Counted from the stretch's first letter, positions 38,776 to 52,349 are shown. The stretch is 64,000 nucleotides of DNA from Syngnathus acus (GCF_901709675.1 NC_051097.1:5396039-5460038); one strand, 5' to 3'. A program made the numbers and translations. The notes: generated by a model from the letters alone, not told the origin.

Positions 38776-38808
38776 AGTGTGTGTGTGTGTGTCTCTGTGT
38801 GTGTGTGT

Positions 38809-38854
<46 letters not shown>
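38776..38854. repeat. (GT)n microsatellite with CT interruptions
   Basis: GT dinucleotides broken by two short TCTC/CTGT interruptions. Overlapping reading frames in this tract are spurious. Confidence 0.97.
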
Positions 38855-38855
<1 letters not shown>

Positions 38856-39427
38856 AAGCAGAGAGAACGGCAGCACTTTTCAATCCCATTTGAGGCTTGA
38901 AAGCACTGGTGAGAAGCACAGGAAAGAAAAAAACTGCATTGGTCTACTCGGCAACACACAAAAACAGTCCCTTAATTTTTAAGATATTTAGTTTTTTACA
39001 GCTTTTTCCTTATTTGCATGACACTTTTTAAACAAAATTCACAGTGCATTAAATGCGCCTCCATTTTTTGGGGTTTTATTTTTAGTTTCATGTCAGATCA
39101 GATCTCACGCGAGCTGCTATGCAATTATTGTTACAATTGTTTTTTTTGTAAATAATGGCAATGACAAAATATTTTATTGACACTCCTTTTTTCCATGACT
39201 ACATGACGGTGATGAGCTCAATATAGCTTTTTGATGACAACATCATGACAAGACGTGTATGAGTTTTCATTACAGAGACCAGACTGGACAGAAATGTTAG
39301 TGGGTGTTCTGTTAGAAGTACCACATTGTCTTTTATCCTGGTGTTTAAAGCAGGGAATATGGAGGATGACATTTAAAAAAAAAATCAACAAAAAAAAAAG
39401 GCTGGTTTTCATTGTTGTAATTTGTCT

Positions 39428-39530
39428 GTGTCCCCTGTAATTGTCTGGCGACCAGTTCAGGGTGTACCCCGCCTTAAGACAGCTGGGACAGGCTCCATCA
39501 CCCCCGCGACCTTCGCGAGGATGAGCATTT
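39428..39530 (+). repeat. SINE tail fragment
   Basis: TGGCGACCAGTTCAGGGTGT, ACCCCGCC, AGCTGGGACAGGCTCC and CCCCCGCGACC are the 3' half of the SINE at 47880. Confidence 0.75.
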
Positions 39531-40317
39531 CGCAAGATGAATCAAATTATGAATTTTCTTCTTCTTTCAAATTTACATCGTCTTAGAAAAAGTTGTTTGC
39601 CACCATCTAGTGGTCAAGATTAGAATAGACCGACACCAGCAAAAGACAAGATTTAGAACACCATAAGTGTTATTAAATGTACTAAACCAGAACTTGCGAC
39701 GGAGAGGTATTTTACTGTGTATCCATTTTGGCAGCACACCTTTTCATTAACTTAATGTGGCCCTTCTTGATTTACGTGTATGTTGACGCGCCAACCATTT
39801 CCCCTTCTTGAGGCACAGCGCTGACTCACCGTGGATGGCATGCGATACGCGGCAGAGGGCATACGTCACATTCTCATACAATGCTCTTGTATTTCCTTGC
39901 CATGTGTGTTTTTGTGTGTGTGCATGCGTGTGTTCCGACTTGTCGCTGGCTGTGAGTCAACTGCAGTCTTCCCACTTGTCTTTGTTTTCACTCAGCGATA
40001 CAGAGTACATCGTAGCTATGAATCTTCTGCGTACATGTCGGCTGAAAATGTTTCCACTGCATACATCTATTCTTTCCTGCTACCCAGGAGGTTTCTGTAA
40101 CAATGGCATCTCATTAGATTGCGCAAGTGTACCCAATGAAGCCACCCGAGAGTTTTTTTCAATAGGTTGTTGTTGCTGTCTGTGCGGCGGGGAACAATGC
40201 TAATGATTTAAGAAGGAAGTTATGTTAAAGTACTTTAAATATATTGCTTTGCTATTTGCTGATCTAGGTTGCATGTTTTTAGAATGTTGGAAGGAATTAT
40301 GCTCAGAAGCCCTTCGC

Positions 40318-40412
40318 AATGGGATAAGACGCAAACTCCCAACAGAAAGGCTGAAGCCGAGCCTCGGACCCTGACCCTCAGAACTCCGAGATGTGTTATC
40401 CAGACTCAGTAG
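40318..40412 (-). repeat. SINE head/body fragment, minus strand
   Basis: GCAAACTCCCAACAGAAAGG, CCTCGGACCCTGACC and CTCAGAACTCCGAG read as the reverse complement of the head-body junction of the same SINE family. Confidence 0.6.
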
Positions 40413-41929
40413 AGGCCTGGCTTAAGTGCTTTAGACAAGGCCAACACCGCAAACCAGACTATCAAAATGCTTTGACACCTTTATTTTAAAAAGTTGTGAC
40501 TATAAGATACATTTCCCATGATAGCATTGTCTTGACCTCACTATGCTCAGAGCCTTTCTAGGTGTTATATAAGATCATCAAGTAATTTCACACATTCGCC
40601 AGGATAATAAAGTTGCTTTTGATTTTCACTCATCAGACACACTAGTCTCCAATTGGCTCTGTGTCTTTGTTTTGTGCATTTTGGAAAAATAGGCTCAGCA
40701 AAACGCTATTAGGCCTCTTGAAAAGTTATCCCGTTTGACTTTTCATGGTGGGCTCCTCTTAAAAGCATTCCAAGATGGCAGACAATGAACAGTAAACACA
40801 ATGTTATATGCAAGCTTTTTTTTCTTTTTTTTTATAAAGGAAATGTTTGAGAATTCTCCTCACAGTTAAATGTCGTGTGGCGAGAAACTCCGGACAAATG
40901 CATTTGCTCAATGCGTGTGCTTTTGCGTGTATGTGTGTGTCAGCTCACTGCTAAGTGACATGTTTGGTCATTGGCGTGATGCCGAGCTAGTGCGATCACA
41001 TGGCATGAAATGTCGTGCCTGCATTTGTGTTGTGCGTTCGTGTGATGCCGCATGTCCGTGCGTTTGCGGCTGGCTGGGGGAATGAAAGGATGGGGAGGAA
41101 AATAAAAGGAGAGGAGTGGAGGAAGAGTGCGGTGTGGTGTGGTGAGTGCATGCGCATGGGGTTGATTGTTACGAGTATTTTCAGCCTGAATAGGCAGCAT
41201 GTAGCATGCGTTTAGTCCAAAACAAGTCATGAGATTGTCCTCAAAACGGGATGGAAAATTGGATTTTGCCACTTAATGACACTTGAAAGTCCAACAAATG
41301 TGCCTTTTAATTTGAAGCGCATTAAAAAAAAAAGAAATCATCAATTTTCTATCGTCTAATTTTGTTGTCTTGTGACCCCCGACTAAATCTTCAGGAATTT
41401 GTCATGCCATGCATGTTATACAAAAATTGTCTATCTAAATGTTTATGCAACGCTGCTGCGAGCAGAGGCAATTAAGTGAATAATTGCCAGCCCTCGATAA
41501 ACTTTGGAACATATTTTGGAGAAATAACTCAAATTTCTTGATACATATTGATTTTGAATTAGGTTTTGAGTACTAGTTTGAAATCACATTGCCCCCCCCC
41601 CCCCTCTCGATGTGATTGCACACGTTATCCATACTATCAATGCTATCTCTACACATCAAAGATTCATGTTCTATCAGTAACTTAAGATCTAGCGACCTCT
41701 CGACATCTATCTCGTCTATGTATTGTCTCGCCAGCCCCAGCAGCACACAGTCTGACTCGGCACATTTCTTTGCATCTTTTCAGCTGCAGTGAGACGACTC
41801 GCCAAGTAAGACCTATCATTTGGTGCGAGATGCCCTCAGATGCGTACAAAGGCAAGGAAATAAAAAAAAGAAAACTCCCAAGTCTCCAAGACCTCAAATA
41901 GGCAAGTATTAGCTTTGCGTGAATGACAT

Positions 41930-42105
41930 ATTTTCTCGCAGCCCACCTCCATTTTGTGGGCTCTTGTGCTGCGCACTGTGCATAATTAAATTGCTGATAA
42001 CTTCAAGCCTCACTCAAGGCTTGCGCTGGTAAACAGAGCCTGCAAATTAGCGAGGAAAGTAATAAGCGCGGGAGGCTAATTGACAAAGACGCTGCCTATG
42101 TACGG
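41930..42105. promoter_or_regulatory. Candidate conserved non-coding element
   Basis: Unique block with GCATAATTAAATTGCTGATA, CTTCAAGCCTCACTCAAGGC, GCAAATTAGCGAGG, AGTAATAAGCGCGG and GGCTAATTGACAAAGACGCT. Dense TAATT-type cores without repeats. Confidence 0.38.
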
Positions 42106-45100
42106 TATGTGCTTCTACTTGGTAGCCCCGCAGAGAGTGTCTGGAATTCTATAGGCAGATTGTCATCATTCCTACAGCCTACTTTGTCATTCTTGATTGA
42201 GTCGAGAAAGTCTCGAGATGGACGACTTCTTCCCTTCACGTTAAATAAGTAAATAAATAGACCAATTGTAACAAAACTCAACCAGTGCAGTTAGGTACTC
42301 GAAAACATCCGAGTGTGCTAAATCGGAGTTGTTAGTTACGTTTTAGCCATATTTGCGTTGTTGGAGCCTCGCTTCCTGTTTTGTATTGTATGTCGCTAAC
42401 TCAAGAGACTCTTTTGGAGCACTCATAACCCGTGATTTTGTATTTATGCTCAAGTTCCTAAGGGCCCAGTCATAATTCGTAGCAGTTATTTGAGTTAATG
42501 GAAGCCTCAGGACACTTGAGCATAGAATGTGGGTTGAATTTTTTCCCCCCCTTCTTTTCTCCCTTGTTTGAGATGAAAGATTTTTTATTGTATGATTGTG
42601 AATACTCAACAGGCCATGTCTGAAGATATCGCTTTCTCAAGGTCCTCCTGTCCTGTCCATGCTAATCTTATTTCCATGTGTCCTTTTGATCTGCAAAGAC
42701 AGACTGGTTTTTTCATTTTTATTTTCCTACTTTTCCTAAAAACCCCTGAAAGGCCTTTTTGTAAGTGTAGCAAGGTAAGTGTACGTCGATTCAGATCTTG
42801 GTTTCTTCCATGCGTCAATCACCTTGCCCAACCGTTCACAACTGCCGTTTTTGCATAATCTCTTCAAGTTGCATGCAAACCACTTCGACCAAGAGGCAAG
42901 CTTGCAAACTCCCAAAATATACCCATGATTTACCATTACATCTTTTTTATACAAGATGGTTCTAAATCACGCTCAAAAAGCTTGTCAGAATTTTCTGCAG
43001 TACCGTATTGCTTTGTACTGAGGTGTCTGTCAACTCTCCGGCCGGACGGTAGGTTTGTGTGACTTTTAGACTGTAAAACATTCACATAACTCAGCAGAAG
43101 GTATGCTTGTTGAGAGCAACAGGGCGGCGAGGGGGAGGTAGCGGTGTTCGCCATGCTAAGAAAGTGGCCTATTTTGACTGCTTGATTAAGTCTGACCGGC
43201 ACAAACAAGCAGTGTTTACCCAGGTCATTTGGGGCGCTTTGCCATGCACGCAGGTTATCCAAGGTGACATGTCATTTGAGCACATGTACACCGGGCTTAG
43301 TTCACAGTAATGTGTGTGCGTGTGTGTGCAAGTGGGCGGACGCTAAGGGTGCTCTGAAAATAAGTGTGCATATCTTAACACTTAAAGCCATTGTGTGTTT
43401 TTAAGCATCATGAGATTTTGTTTTTTTTCAATTCACCTACCGCAACGCGCTGTGATTTTTTTCTTTTTTCTTTCAAACCAATCAAAAGTGAGGACTGTAC
43501 ATGTCCGTGTGACTGTGTGTACGTGTGGGTGACACACTAGACAGTAGGGCACTGATGCTGAAAGTGGTGTCCTCATTTGGTGTACTCTGGTGGCCGCTGA
43601 CATGTCACGCATATGTGTCAGATCTGAAACGGCACCGTGATGTCAGTATTAGCTCTGCTGAGCAAAAAACATTGAAACCGTTTTAATAAAGTGCAAATAA
43701 TGCTATTTCGAAACGATGGCCAAGCGCATGATTTTCCATTCTAGGTACTTGCGTGAATTGTGCAAATAACTGTGGTTTGACATGCGAGGCTTGCAGGACT
43801 TCACCTTCTTGGGGGGTGTTTGATATTCAGACACCCACAGGGCAAAACTCAAAAGCAAGAGTTTGGCGGGTTAAAAAAAGTACAAGCAAATACGTTCATA
43901 TGCAATGCGCATGTGATAGCACAGCAACAGTCACGCAATAAATCTGTTACACCACCATCCGCTCATAGCCGCCTTGTGACCATCGCCTGTGTCCAAAACA
44001 TAACACAGGGCTGTACGTTTTTTCCACCGGCCTTAGGGTCTTAATTTCATGCAGGCATGAGCCAGCAGATGATGGATTTGATGGGCTGAACTAATAAAAA
44101 TGCCAGACTTTGAACATTTTCCTGCCTGTGAAAGGACGATGAAGAAATTGGTCGTTTGAGGACAACGCGACTGTAGAATTGCCAACCTGCTTCACTTGAG
44201 CAAAATACTTTTACGTCTCATACTTTGGGGCCATTCTTTAGCGAGCTAGCTTCTTTAGAGTTTGAAGTTGTTTTGTTGACTAAAATTAGCATGATGCTTT
44301 TTGGAAAAAAAAATGTAAAATTAATTTCACATTTTTTGCTGGTAGAAAATCTTGATAGCAATATTTTGGTGTGTTGTACAAAATTTTGAGTAAAAACAAA
44401 GGCATTTTTACAAAAACGTACTTTTTTTTTCCGAGAAAGAAGCTCAAAATCCCACTTTTTAAATCACCCTAGAACATTTTGACAAAGTCATAATTTGACA
44501 TAGCTTTTTAAGAACAAAGTGACCCACATGTTATTAAAAAAAAAAAAAAAAAATCCTAAATCAAACTATATTTATTAGGATGGAGTAAAGGCTTGCTATT
44601 TGACCGGAACCAACAGATGTCAAAAGTTTACTAAAAAAATAACAACAGTAGTGTTGAAAGTACTGATGTTAACGTCAAGCATGGGGGAGAAGTGAGTGCC
44701 CCCCCCAAAGCTGATCTTATTTTCTTGGGTGGGTATCGAGGGTTGTTTTGCTGTTGTGTGACTCCACTTCTCTCGGGAAGATGTTCTTGATAGTCACGGT
44801 ATCTCAAATGTGCTAGGGCGGAGATTGTATGTTTGTTTTTATTTCTTATTTTACTCTTGATGATTGGCTACACTTGTTTTGCTAGATTATTCATTTTAGC
44901 TGGTTATTACCAATGAAAAAAGTCCAAACGTTATGCACGTTGGCAAGCGATCATTGCTCGTCGACTGTGTGAGGCATGACCTTGATTTTTAGGACAGCGG
45001 CGGCCTGCAGAGTGTCACTGGCTGTCGCACGCTTTGCGACAATTCAATTAGATTTCACAGGACGTCTCCATCTTTTGACGCGCGCCATGTATTTCTTCCG

Positions 45101-45423
45101 AACATGATTCGATTTTCGCAGAGCATGAGATGCTGAGAGAAAATGCTGCCAATCGGCGTGAAATGGGAAGCTGACCAGTTCTGATTTGTGATTTTTAGAA
45201 GAGACAAAGCACGGGTTGGACTTTAGATCATATTTTGTTCAATACAAGAAATATTGAGTTTCCGATGGAAGTGACGCACGAGAGGTTGAGGTCGTGAATG
45301 AACGGTGTGCGTTGAACTCTAATGCAATAAAACGCTGTCACACGACAGAGAAGGCACACTCAGTTTGCAGCCTTACTTACTGTTTTGCTTCATAAGTGCG
45401 TTTCATACGAATATTTACCACAG

Positions 45424-45500
45424 GCAACACGGTGAAAAAGTGGTTAGCACATAAGCTTCAATATTTCTCTGTCGAGTTTGCATATTCTCCCTGCGCCTGT
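45424..45500 (+). repeat. SINE fragment
   Basis: AAAAGTGGTTAGCACATAAG and GAGTTTGCATATTCTCCCTG match the head and body of the SINE at 47880, with the B-box region missing. Confidence 0.55.
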
Positions 45501-46742
45501 CAATAAAAGCACTTTTTGTTTCATTGCGGTCTTGTTTTTCCTCCGTAGCTTCAAAGTAATTGACAATTAATTCAACACAGTCAGAATAATTATTCAACGA
45601 TCACTAATCAATTATTGCCATCTGTTGTTACGATCCTAGTTGCTTTTCACTCAGTTTTAATGAATTTCCTAATTTGTTGTTGTTTTATTCATTATGTATA
45701 GTTTTAAGCAAGTCATTATGATCTCTAGTAGAGTAGTTTCAATTGCAAAAAAACTTCAGTATGTGCTGAATACACGTTTCTTGGTTGTGCCTCAGTTTAT
45801 AGCCAGTGTTGATTTGTTTGTTCATCTGTTAGCTGGCTGATTTGTGTCACTTTGTGTGTATGTGTGTGTTAGTGTGTAAGAGCTGGATATGACCCAACAA
45901 AAAAACTGCCTGGTGTTTTTTTTTTATGGTGATGATAATTGATATTGTCACGCAGAAACTTATTATGTTGGGCTCCCTGCAAGTTTGTTGCCACTAGATA
46001 ACGAATGTTGTTGTTTTTTTTTGCTGATTCAGTGGCGTGTCAGCACATTTCATGTGATGTCGTCCGTTACCCAAAGAACACTGCCATTTTCTTTTTTGCA
46101 TGATGTCTAAAATTTTTTGCCAGACTTCAAATCAGCCAGTGTTCAAAGCGTTAATTCTGCACAATTTTTTGCTAGCATATTGATTCCATATGATATTCCA
46201 TGGAAGAGAAATGCGATAAAAGAAAAAGTCTAGTACAGGGGTCACCAACTTTCTGTATTGGAATAAAAAATGTGTGACCGGGCTGTACAATTATGTGCAA
46301 TACATCACTAAATATTAGTTAAAACATAACTACCATGTAGCCCGAATGCTAATGAGTAGCATCAAAGTGACCTTAAAGTGTTTTGCTTCATTTATTTGAG
46401 AGGTACAATGATTAGTAGACACCAAATTACCAAATAAATCCAAAACTATTTTTGATAATCAATATATTGTTTAGAGACCTAGTTTAATTTGAAATTGTCC
46501 CAAGCCTCGAAATTTCAACTTCTTTGACAGTAAATACTCAGCCATTTCTGCCATCTTCCATAAAAGGAGAGTGATATTTGTGAACATCTGCTTTTAGTTT
46601 GAAAAAAAATTAAGCAATTTTACGTCCATTATTTGTTTCCTGCTTAGATTATTTTTTTTATTTTTTTATTTTTAAGCATATTCCTATGTAAATAGCATGT
46701 ACTGGAAAGCTAACAAGGACATGATAAGGACTCAACTGTTTT

Positions 46743-46969
46743 GAAGGGCGAGTAGCTTTACTTTTTCGTAAACACAGATTTCATACTATTTTTTTGTTTG
46801 TTTTTGTTTTTAATGTATTGAAATTCCAAGAAGTCAACACTGCGTAACAAAGTATGAAAGGCAAGCAGCTTTACTTCTTCGTAAATAGATTTCATACTGT
46901 TTTTGAAAATGGCTTTTTTAAAACGTGTTGAAATTCCAAGAAGCTGGACGTCAACACTGCGTAACTAAA
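46743..46969. repeat. Two-copy tandem duplication, about 112 bp
   Basis: Copy 1 (about 46743-46850) and copy 2 (about 46856-46966) share AGCTTTACTT-TTCGTAAA, GATTTCATACT, TTGAAATTCCAAGAAG and GTCAACACTGCGTAAC in the same order. The copies have diverged in the T-rich middle. Confidence 0.75.
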
Positions 46970-47003
46970 TGTGTTGCATTTCTTTTGAAATGAATTATGA
47001 TAT

Positions 47004-47225
47004 CAAAGTCAAAGTCCGCTTTATTGTCAATTTCTTCACATGCCAAGACACACAAAGAAATCGAAATTACGTTTCCACTATCCCACGGTGACAAGACATA
47101 GTACACAATATACATACAAGTAAATAACACAAGAAAATAAAAACAAGAAGGCACAAACAATGAATAAATAAGAGTTATGAATAAGTAATAAATAAACAAA
47201 TAACATAATAAATAAGAGGAGCATA
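47004..47225. repeat. Interspersed repeat with AT-rich tail
   Basis: AAGTCAAAGTCCGCTTTATT, CACAAAGAAATCGAAATTAC and TATCCCACGGTGACAAGAC form a unit I recall as a common fish interspersed repeat. It is followed by a long AATAA-rich tail. Class unknown; possibly a retroelement 3' end. Confidence 0.5.
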
Positions 47226-47879
47226 TATAAGCCACGTGGCTTCCCCGCCTGATAGGCTTTCCAGTGTATGAAAGAAAAGCTTTTCATTGGAGTGAATGAA
47301 GATTGTTTCCAAAGCATATCCATGTATCTTCCCTGCAGGCTTCTCTTTGGCAGCTTCACCTTTCTTTGTCACCCTCCCTCCTCCTCCCCTTGTGTCTAAT
47401 TGTCTTCTCCCCGCAACTGTGATTTTGCAACTTCATACTTGTTCTGTTTGCGTTTGACACACACACACACGCACATTATCGCTCCTCACTCCTTTTGTTC
47501 GTGTATTTGCTCTCACGGCTGTTCAGTTAATTTTTCTATCTCTTGAGCTTGGGACTACAAATGCCATCCATAGATTTAGAATGGAGGTGCTTTATGCGTT
47601 TGCGTGCTTCTTGAGGCATTAGATGCGGCTGCTGTTTGTTTGTTTGTTTGTTTACCTCCCGCAGCCACTTGGAGTCCATTTGCCTTTGCCTCAAGGGATC
47701 ACGCACACACACACACAAAGATGCTCGCGCAAAAAGACATCATGCATTGGCCCGTCTCAGGTTTCATTATGGCAGTCATGCTGTGTGGATCGGGAATCAG
47801 GGGTGGTAGAATTGGGCCCATTGTAGTTTTTACAAGTCCTAACTGGGCCATATAAAATTTGTGAAAAAGTAAGATTTAA

Positions 47880-48145
47880 CGAGGCAGCAGAGTAGACCTA
47901 GTGGTTAGCACATCTGCCTCACAGTTGAGGTCCCGGGTTCAAGTCTCAGCTTTGGCCTTCTTGTGTGAAGTTTGAATGTACTCCCCGTGCTCGTGTGGGT
48001 TTTCTAATTTATTGTCTGCCCAGCAATTGGCCGGTGACAAGTTCAGTGTGTACCATGCCTCTCAACCAAAGTCAGCTGGGATTGGTTTCAACTCGCCCGT
48101 TCGTGACCCTGATGAGGACAAACGCTATAGAAAATGAATGGATCA
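47880..48145 (+). repeat. tRNA-derived SINE, near full length
   Basis: Head with A-box-like CCTAGTGGTTAGC and B-box GGTTCAAGTC (47936-47945). The body follows with the typical fish-SINE words TGTACTCCCCGTGC, GTGTGGGTTTTC, AAGTTCAGTGTGTACC and AGCTGGGATTGG, and the tail is GAAAATGAATGGATCA. It is the most complete of several copies here. Part of the body between GTGGGTTTTC and the CAATTGGC block is deleted. Confidence 0.75.
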
Positions 48146-48149
48146 CTAT

Positions 48150-51100
48150 TACTATATTGTGAGACATTAGTAGCAGTAGTTTGCCTGATGCAGACAAAAA
48201 ATACTAGGTCGTGAAAAACAGTTGCCATTTGGCAGCAATAACTGCTTTGCCGCTTTACTGCAGTTTGTACTGCTACAAAATGGCATCAAAGTTAGCTTGT
48301 ACCAACGCGGATAATTCTCGTTTGTTGACGTGTTTTGGGTGTAGTTTTATAGGTGCGTTCTTGAAAATTCCTGAAAAAAAATTGGTAGAAGTGGAAAATA
48401 AAGCAAAAATGCACAGTTGTTCGGATTGGATTGTATGGGTGAACCAGACTTAAGTTTCTACCAACTGTCTTGAAAGTGACCTGATGAAGGCATCTTGTTC
48501 CCAGATGGTGCAAACTTTTTTTTCCCCCTTTTTTTTTCAGTTTCTTTGGTTCTGTGTGGCTTCAACAGCCAAAGCCGATTACCGCGTGAGTGCCGAGAAG
48601 GGACCAAAACCAGAACGCTTTTGTTTACAGCCACTTTAATATTTACGATTGCATTTAACGGATGATAAAAGTTTAACGTTAAGCATCATATAACTCAGCT
48701 GCTTTGTAAAGATTACACTCCATTTTTCAACCTGGAATTCACCCCCATCTTCTCCTCCCCACCCACGTTCCTTCTAACAGTGTTACGTTTTGAGTGGAAA
48801 GATACCAGACACAAATGAACCCACTACGGATCATTTATTTTCTGTCTGTTTGTTACATAACTGCGTGAATCATGGAGGGTTTTGTTGTTGTATTTTTGTA
48901 TAAAGACAAAAAATGATGATTCTTGACCCTTGGCGTACGCAGACAACTTCACCCAGTAAGGTCCAGCTATCCTCACTGTAAGTGATGTTGCATTATAAGC
49001 AGTGATAAGCAACCTCTCTCTCTGTCTCTCTCTCGCTCTCAACATCCCATAATGATACTCAGACATGCAGACAGCCGCTTGGTCCCCATTGGTAGAACTG
49101 TTGCCAGGGAGCGTTGCCGTCTCAACGTGGATAGAATCTGTTGTCTGGTACACTTTAGACATGAGAACAACTGCAGGATCTGAATATTTATAACATGGCC
49201 ATTGTTCACATTGGCATTGTATGGATGGAGAAATAAACAGCAGGCATTCTGACTTTTAAACAGCGTTTAACTACAAACATCTCAACTTCGTCTGTGTCAG
49301 CACTTTTCTACAACTGCACTGCATCAGACCAAAAGCTGTTTTTAATATTTTGGGCAGACAATTTAGCTGTAAAGTGCAACCGCAATAATAAACTCAGTGT
49401 TACGGTAATATAGGTTTGTCAGTCAAAACTGAGGATTTTTCTTTTTTCCAGTACTGGATTCAGATGCGTTCTCGAAAGTAGATTAATTCATCGTCAAAAA
49501 CTCCTGCGCGATTTATTATTTGTGTCTTAATGCACCTGAAGCAAAATAAAAAACCCATTTTTAGTTAAGTTGGGATGTAGTGTAAAATGTTATCAAAAAT
49601 ATCTACGGTCAACCTAATGGCTGCGAGGTCATGTCCAGAAAGTAAAAACCGTGCCATAGTTTGGCTTTAGCGACAGGTGCCTTATTTATGACCGTATGAT
49701 TCCACAAAATACTGCATTTTCTGTCATTCTGGTTGTACTCCACTACTAACCTAGATTAGACGAGACTAGTACACGTTCAGATTTATGTGCAAACTCAGGT
49801 TATGTAGCCGCCATAGGAATAGAACTTGTCGTAAAATGAGAACCACTTCCATCTACATGTTTTATATTCCAGTGCAGTCTTTTTGTTAGTTATCAAAGAT
49901 CAGAATGTACTGCATGCGTGTGTGCGTAGGCGTCGTGTGTGTATGCCGTCTGGTCAATTGTCTCCGTCTTGATTTTATTCAAATATGTCTGGACCTGCTG
50001 CTAGAGAGAATGCCACCGTGCGTCGGTATGAAATCCTTAATAAAAAATCTGCCAAAAGAAGGGGGGGGAACATCGCCGCCGTGACTCAAGATGGCGAGAC
50101 AACCGAATTGGGGGGAAAAAAAAAACTCTGGGAAAAGTTTGAGGTGCAATCGCAGGGCGCGAAAATGAGGACACGAAAGAAGGCGGGGGGGGGGGGGGGG
50201 CTTTTTTATTTTTCATCAGGCATGTGCAGAATTTATATTTAATGCCAATGGGAGGGGAGTTTAATGTTGGCGCATGCATACGTGCCCCGCTATTCACTCC
50301 CTGCATATATTACAGTGAATATGCGGCTGTGTGTGCATTTGTGTGAACACTCTCGGCCCGTTCTGTCTGCCTGACTCAACATATTCTACATCCCTCCCCT
50401 CCATTAACTTCCCCCTCACCAACACACACACCCCTGCCTTCTTTTCTCCTCTCTCTCTCTCACTTGGCTGGCACGAACATGCATGTCTGTAGACTCAATA
50501 GCGCGCCAACTTCACTGCAATGCAGCCCTCTGTGCATTAATTGGCAGCGAGACAGCGGCTACGTGCTATGCAGGCGAGGAGGGGGAGAGTGAAGAGAGGG
50601 AGGGGGGGTAACATGAGGACAATCGTCACGGTAACTGATGGATGGATGAGCAGGTTCACGACGACACACACGGCAACAAACAAGAGTGTGCATTCCTCAG
50701 TGTGTACAGGGAGATGACGTGACTGTGTCTATAAAAGAACACAGCGAGGGAGGAGGGGAGTGTGTGTATATCTCTGCGTGTGTCTGTGTGTGTGTGTGTC
50801 GTATATGTCCGATTGTATTAGCGGATTTGCGTCTCCTGCCTTTTGTGCCTGCTCGCTCATGTGAGCCTATATGTGCAGTGCAGATATCACGGTGCCAGGC
50901 ACAAGCTCTTAAAAGCCGCAGTCAGTACTGCTGCTTTTGTGTGTGTGAGAACTATTTTTTTTGCATTATTATTATTATTATTCCTACCACAGCTGAGATA
51001 AAGTTGAGCACAACTTTCTCAGTAAACACAATGCAGTCTATCCGAATGGAAACGCCAAAAGTAGTTTGTTTCCTTGACACTTCCTACCACAGAAAACAAA

Positions 51101-52340
51101 AAAAGTCGTCAAACTGGCCACCAGCAACCCTTTATTGGCTTTTTTAAGTAACATTTGAACATTCATATCTGGTGCAAGCCAGTTAAAATCGAAATGTAAA
51201 ACCAATAGAACACTCAGTCTTAGGAATTAGTAAATTAATCTGTTGCAGGGTCAAGCTATGGCTATCAGTAAGCTTGCAGGGTTAGTTTGAAGTAACATTT
51301 TAACATTATTTACTGGCACCTGTTACCAAAAAAAATTAAAATCCCCAACCCTTTGACTCTCTAGTAATAGTTTTTAATTGTATCATGCTGCACCACAGTG
51401 TGGATGATGCGCCACTTGAAAGACTTGGGACGTCATTCTTGTAACTTTTTTATAATTGTTCTTTTTTGTTAGTGAGACTACGACGTCAGAAGCAGAAATT
51501 TGGCCAGGTGAGGTAGCGGTTTTAACATTTGACTCACAGTCCAGAGGTCCTGGGTTTCAATCATGGCTCCACCCCCCTCCCCTTTCTGTGTTTACTCCAG
51601 CATTCCAAAAACTGCATGTTAGAAGGTTAATGGAAGACTCGAAATGGTCGTGTGACAGTATATGTGCTTTGCGATCGACTGCTAACCTTTCAATACCTTT
51701 AGCAGGTATACACAGCATCGAGTGTGGAAAATAAGGTGTTAAAAATGCAGTCTGAAAGACAGTTGTTTGTAATATTCTTGCTTTGCCCTTTGCGACAAAC
51801 CTTCAGAGAAACGCGGCGACTCAAGCATCATCCAATGATGCATAAACATAATCATGTCACAATTTGGGCATAAATCCAAGCTACGTGTGGCTCCCTGACA
51901 GTGTTTTCTTTCCGTGTAGGTGGTTCGCAGGAAAGGTCTGCATGATTCACCGTAAAGCACACAACACTTATTCAAGTCAACTTAAAAAAAAAAAAAAAGA
52001 ATAAAAAAACATTGTCCTCCACCATACTCCAAACAACTTTGCCGCGATGCATTTCGGCTACATTCGACATGAAAAAGAAAAACAATTGTTGTATACCAAG
52101 CAAGAAGAATTGGCCCCTTTTTTTTCCCCCTTTTCCTCTGACGTGCATGTAGAGCAGGGATTTCAGCAGTTTACATCATTGGATGTCCAGACGATTAGTC
52201 CTGCCTCACAAAGATATATTTCCTTTTATTTGAGTCATCTTTCCCTTTGTCTCCCTGTTTGTGAGCCTACCGCGGTCAACATTAACACAGGTACTGTATA
52301 CTGTGATAGCATGCACAGCCTCATGATACAGCACTAGAAT
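48150..52340. other. Non-coding DNA, no gene seen
   Basis: Contains a CT-rich microsatellite at about 49013-49038, poly-G at about 50186-50200, an (ATT)n run at about 50966-50983 and the SINE at 51502. A unique block at about 50495-50585 (GTGCATTAATTGGCAGCGAG) is a further enhancer-like candidate. No exon is supported. Confidence 0.42.
51502..51725 (+). repeat. tRNA-derived SINE, diverged copy
   Basis: GTGAGGTAGCGGTTTTAACA and GGTTTCAATCATGG resemble the A and B boxes of the copy at 47880. Downstream, GTTTACTCCAGCATTCCAAA and CATGTTAGAAGGTTAATGG match the usual SINE body. Heavily diverged. Confidence 0.6.
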
Positions 52341-52349
52341 GATTCTTGT

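Larger units (their letters stand above)
36690..41925. other. Non-coding DNA between the CpG block and mid-gap
   Basis: Contains the transposon remnant at 37981, the GT repeat at 38776, SINE fragments at 39428 and 40318, and a minus-strand SINE-tail-like piece (CCATTTTCTACACTGC) at about 37730-37775. No coding exon is supported. If nacc2 starts at 36.1-36.7 kb this is nacc2 intron 1. Confidence 0.45.
42110..47000. other. Non-coding DNA, no gene seen
   Basis: AT-rich DNA with low-complexity tracts (poly-A at about 44535-44553), a non-repetitive GC-balanced block at about 44920-45100, the SINE fragment at 45424, a repeat-like CAGGGGTCACCAACTTTCTG at about 46236, and the duplication at 46743. 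No exon seen. Confidence 0.45.

Noticed and set aside
47936-47945. B-box motif as a functional tRNA gene
   Set aside because: The rest of the sequence cannot fold as a tRNA and continues into a SINE body, so it is a tRNA-derived SINE.
48211-48513. 80- and 73-codon frames on both strands
   Set aside because: AT-rich chance frames next to a SINE, without domain signatures or splice context.
50686-51147. 153-codon frame
   Set aside because: Cys/Val-rich part from a GT repeat and Ile-run from (ATT)n; nothing protein-like.
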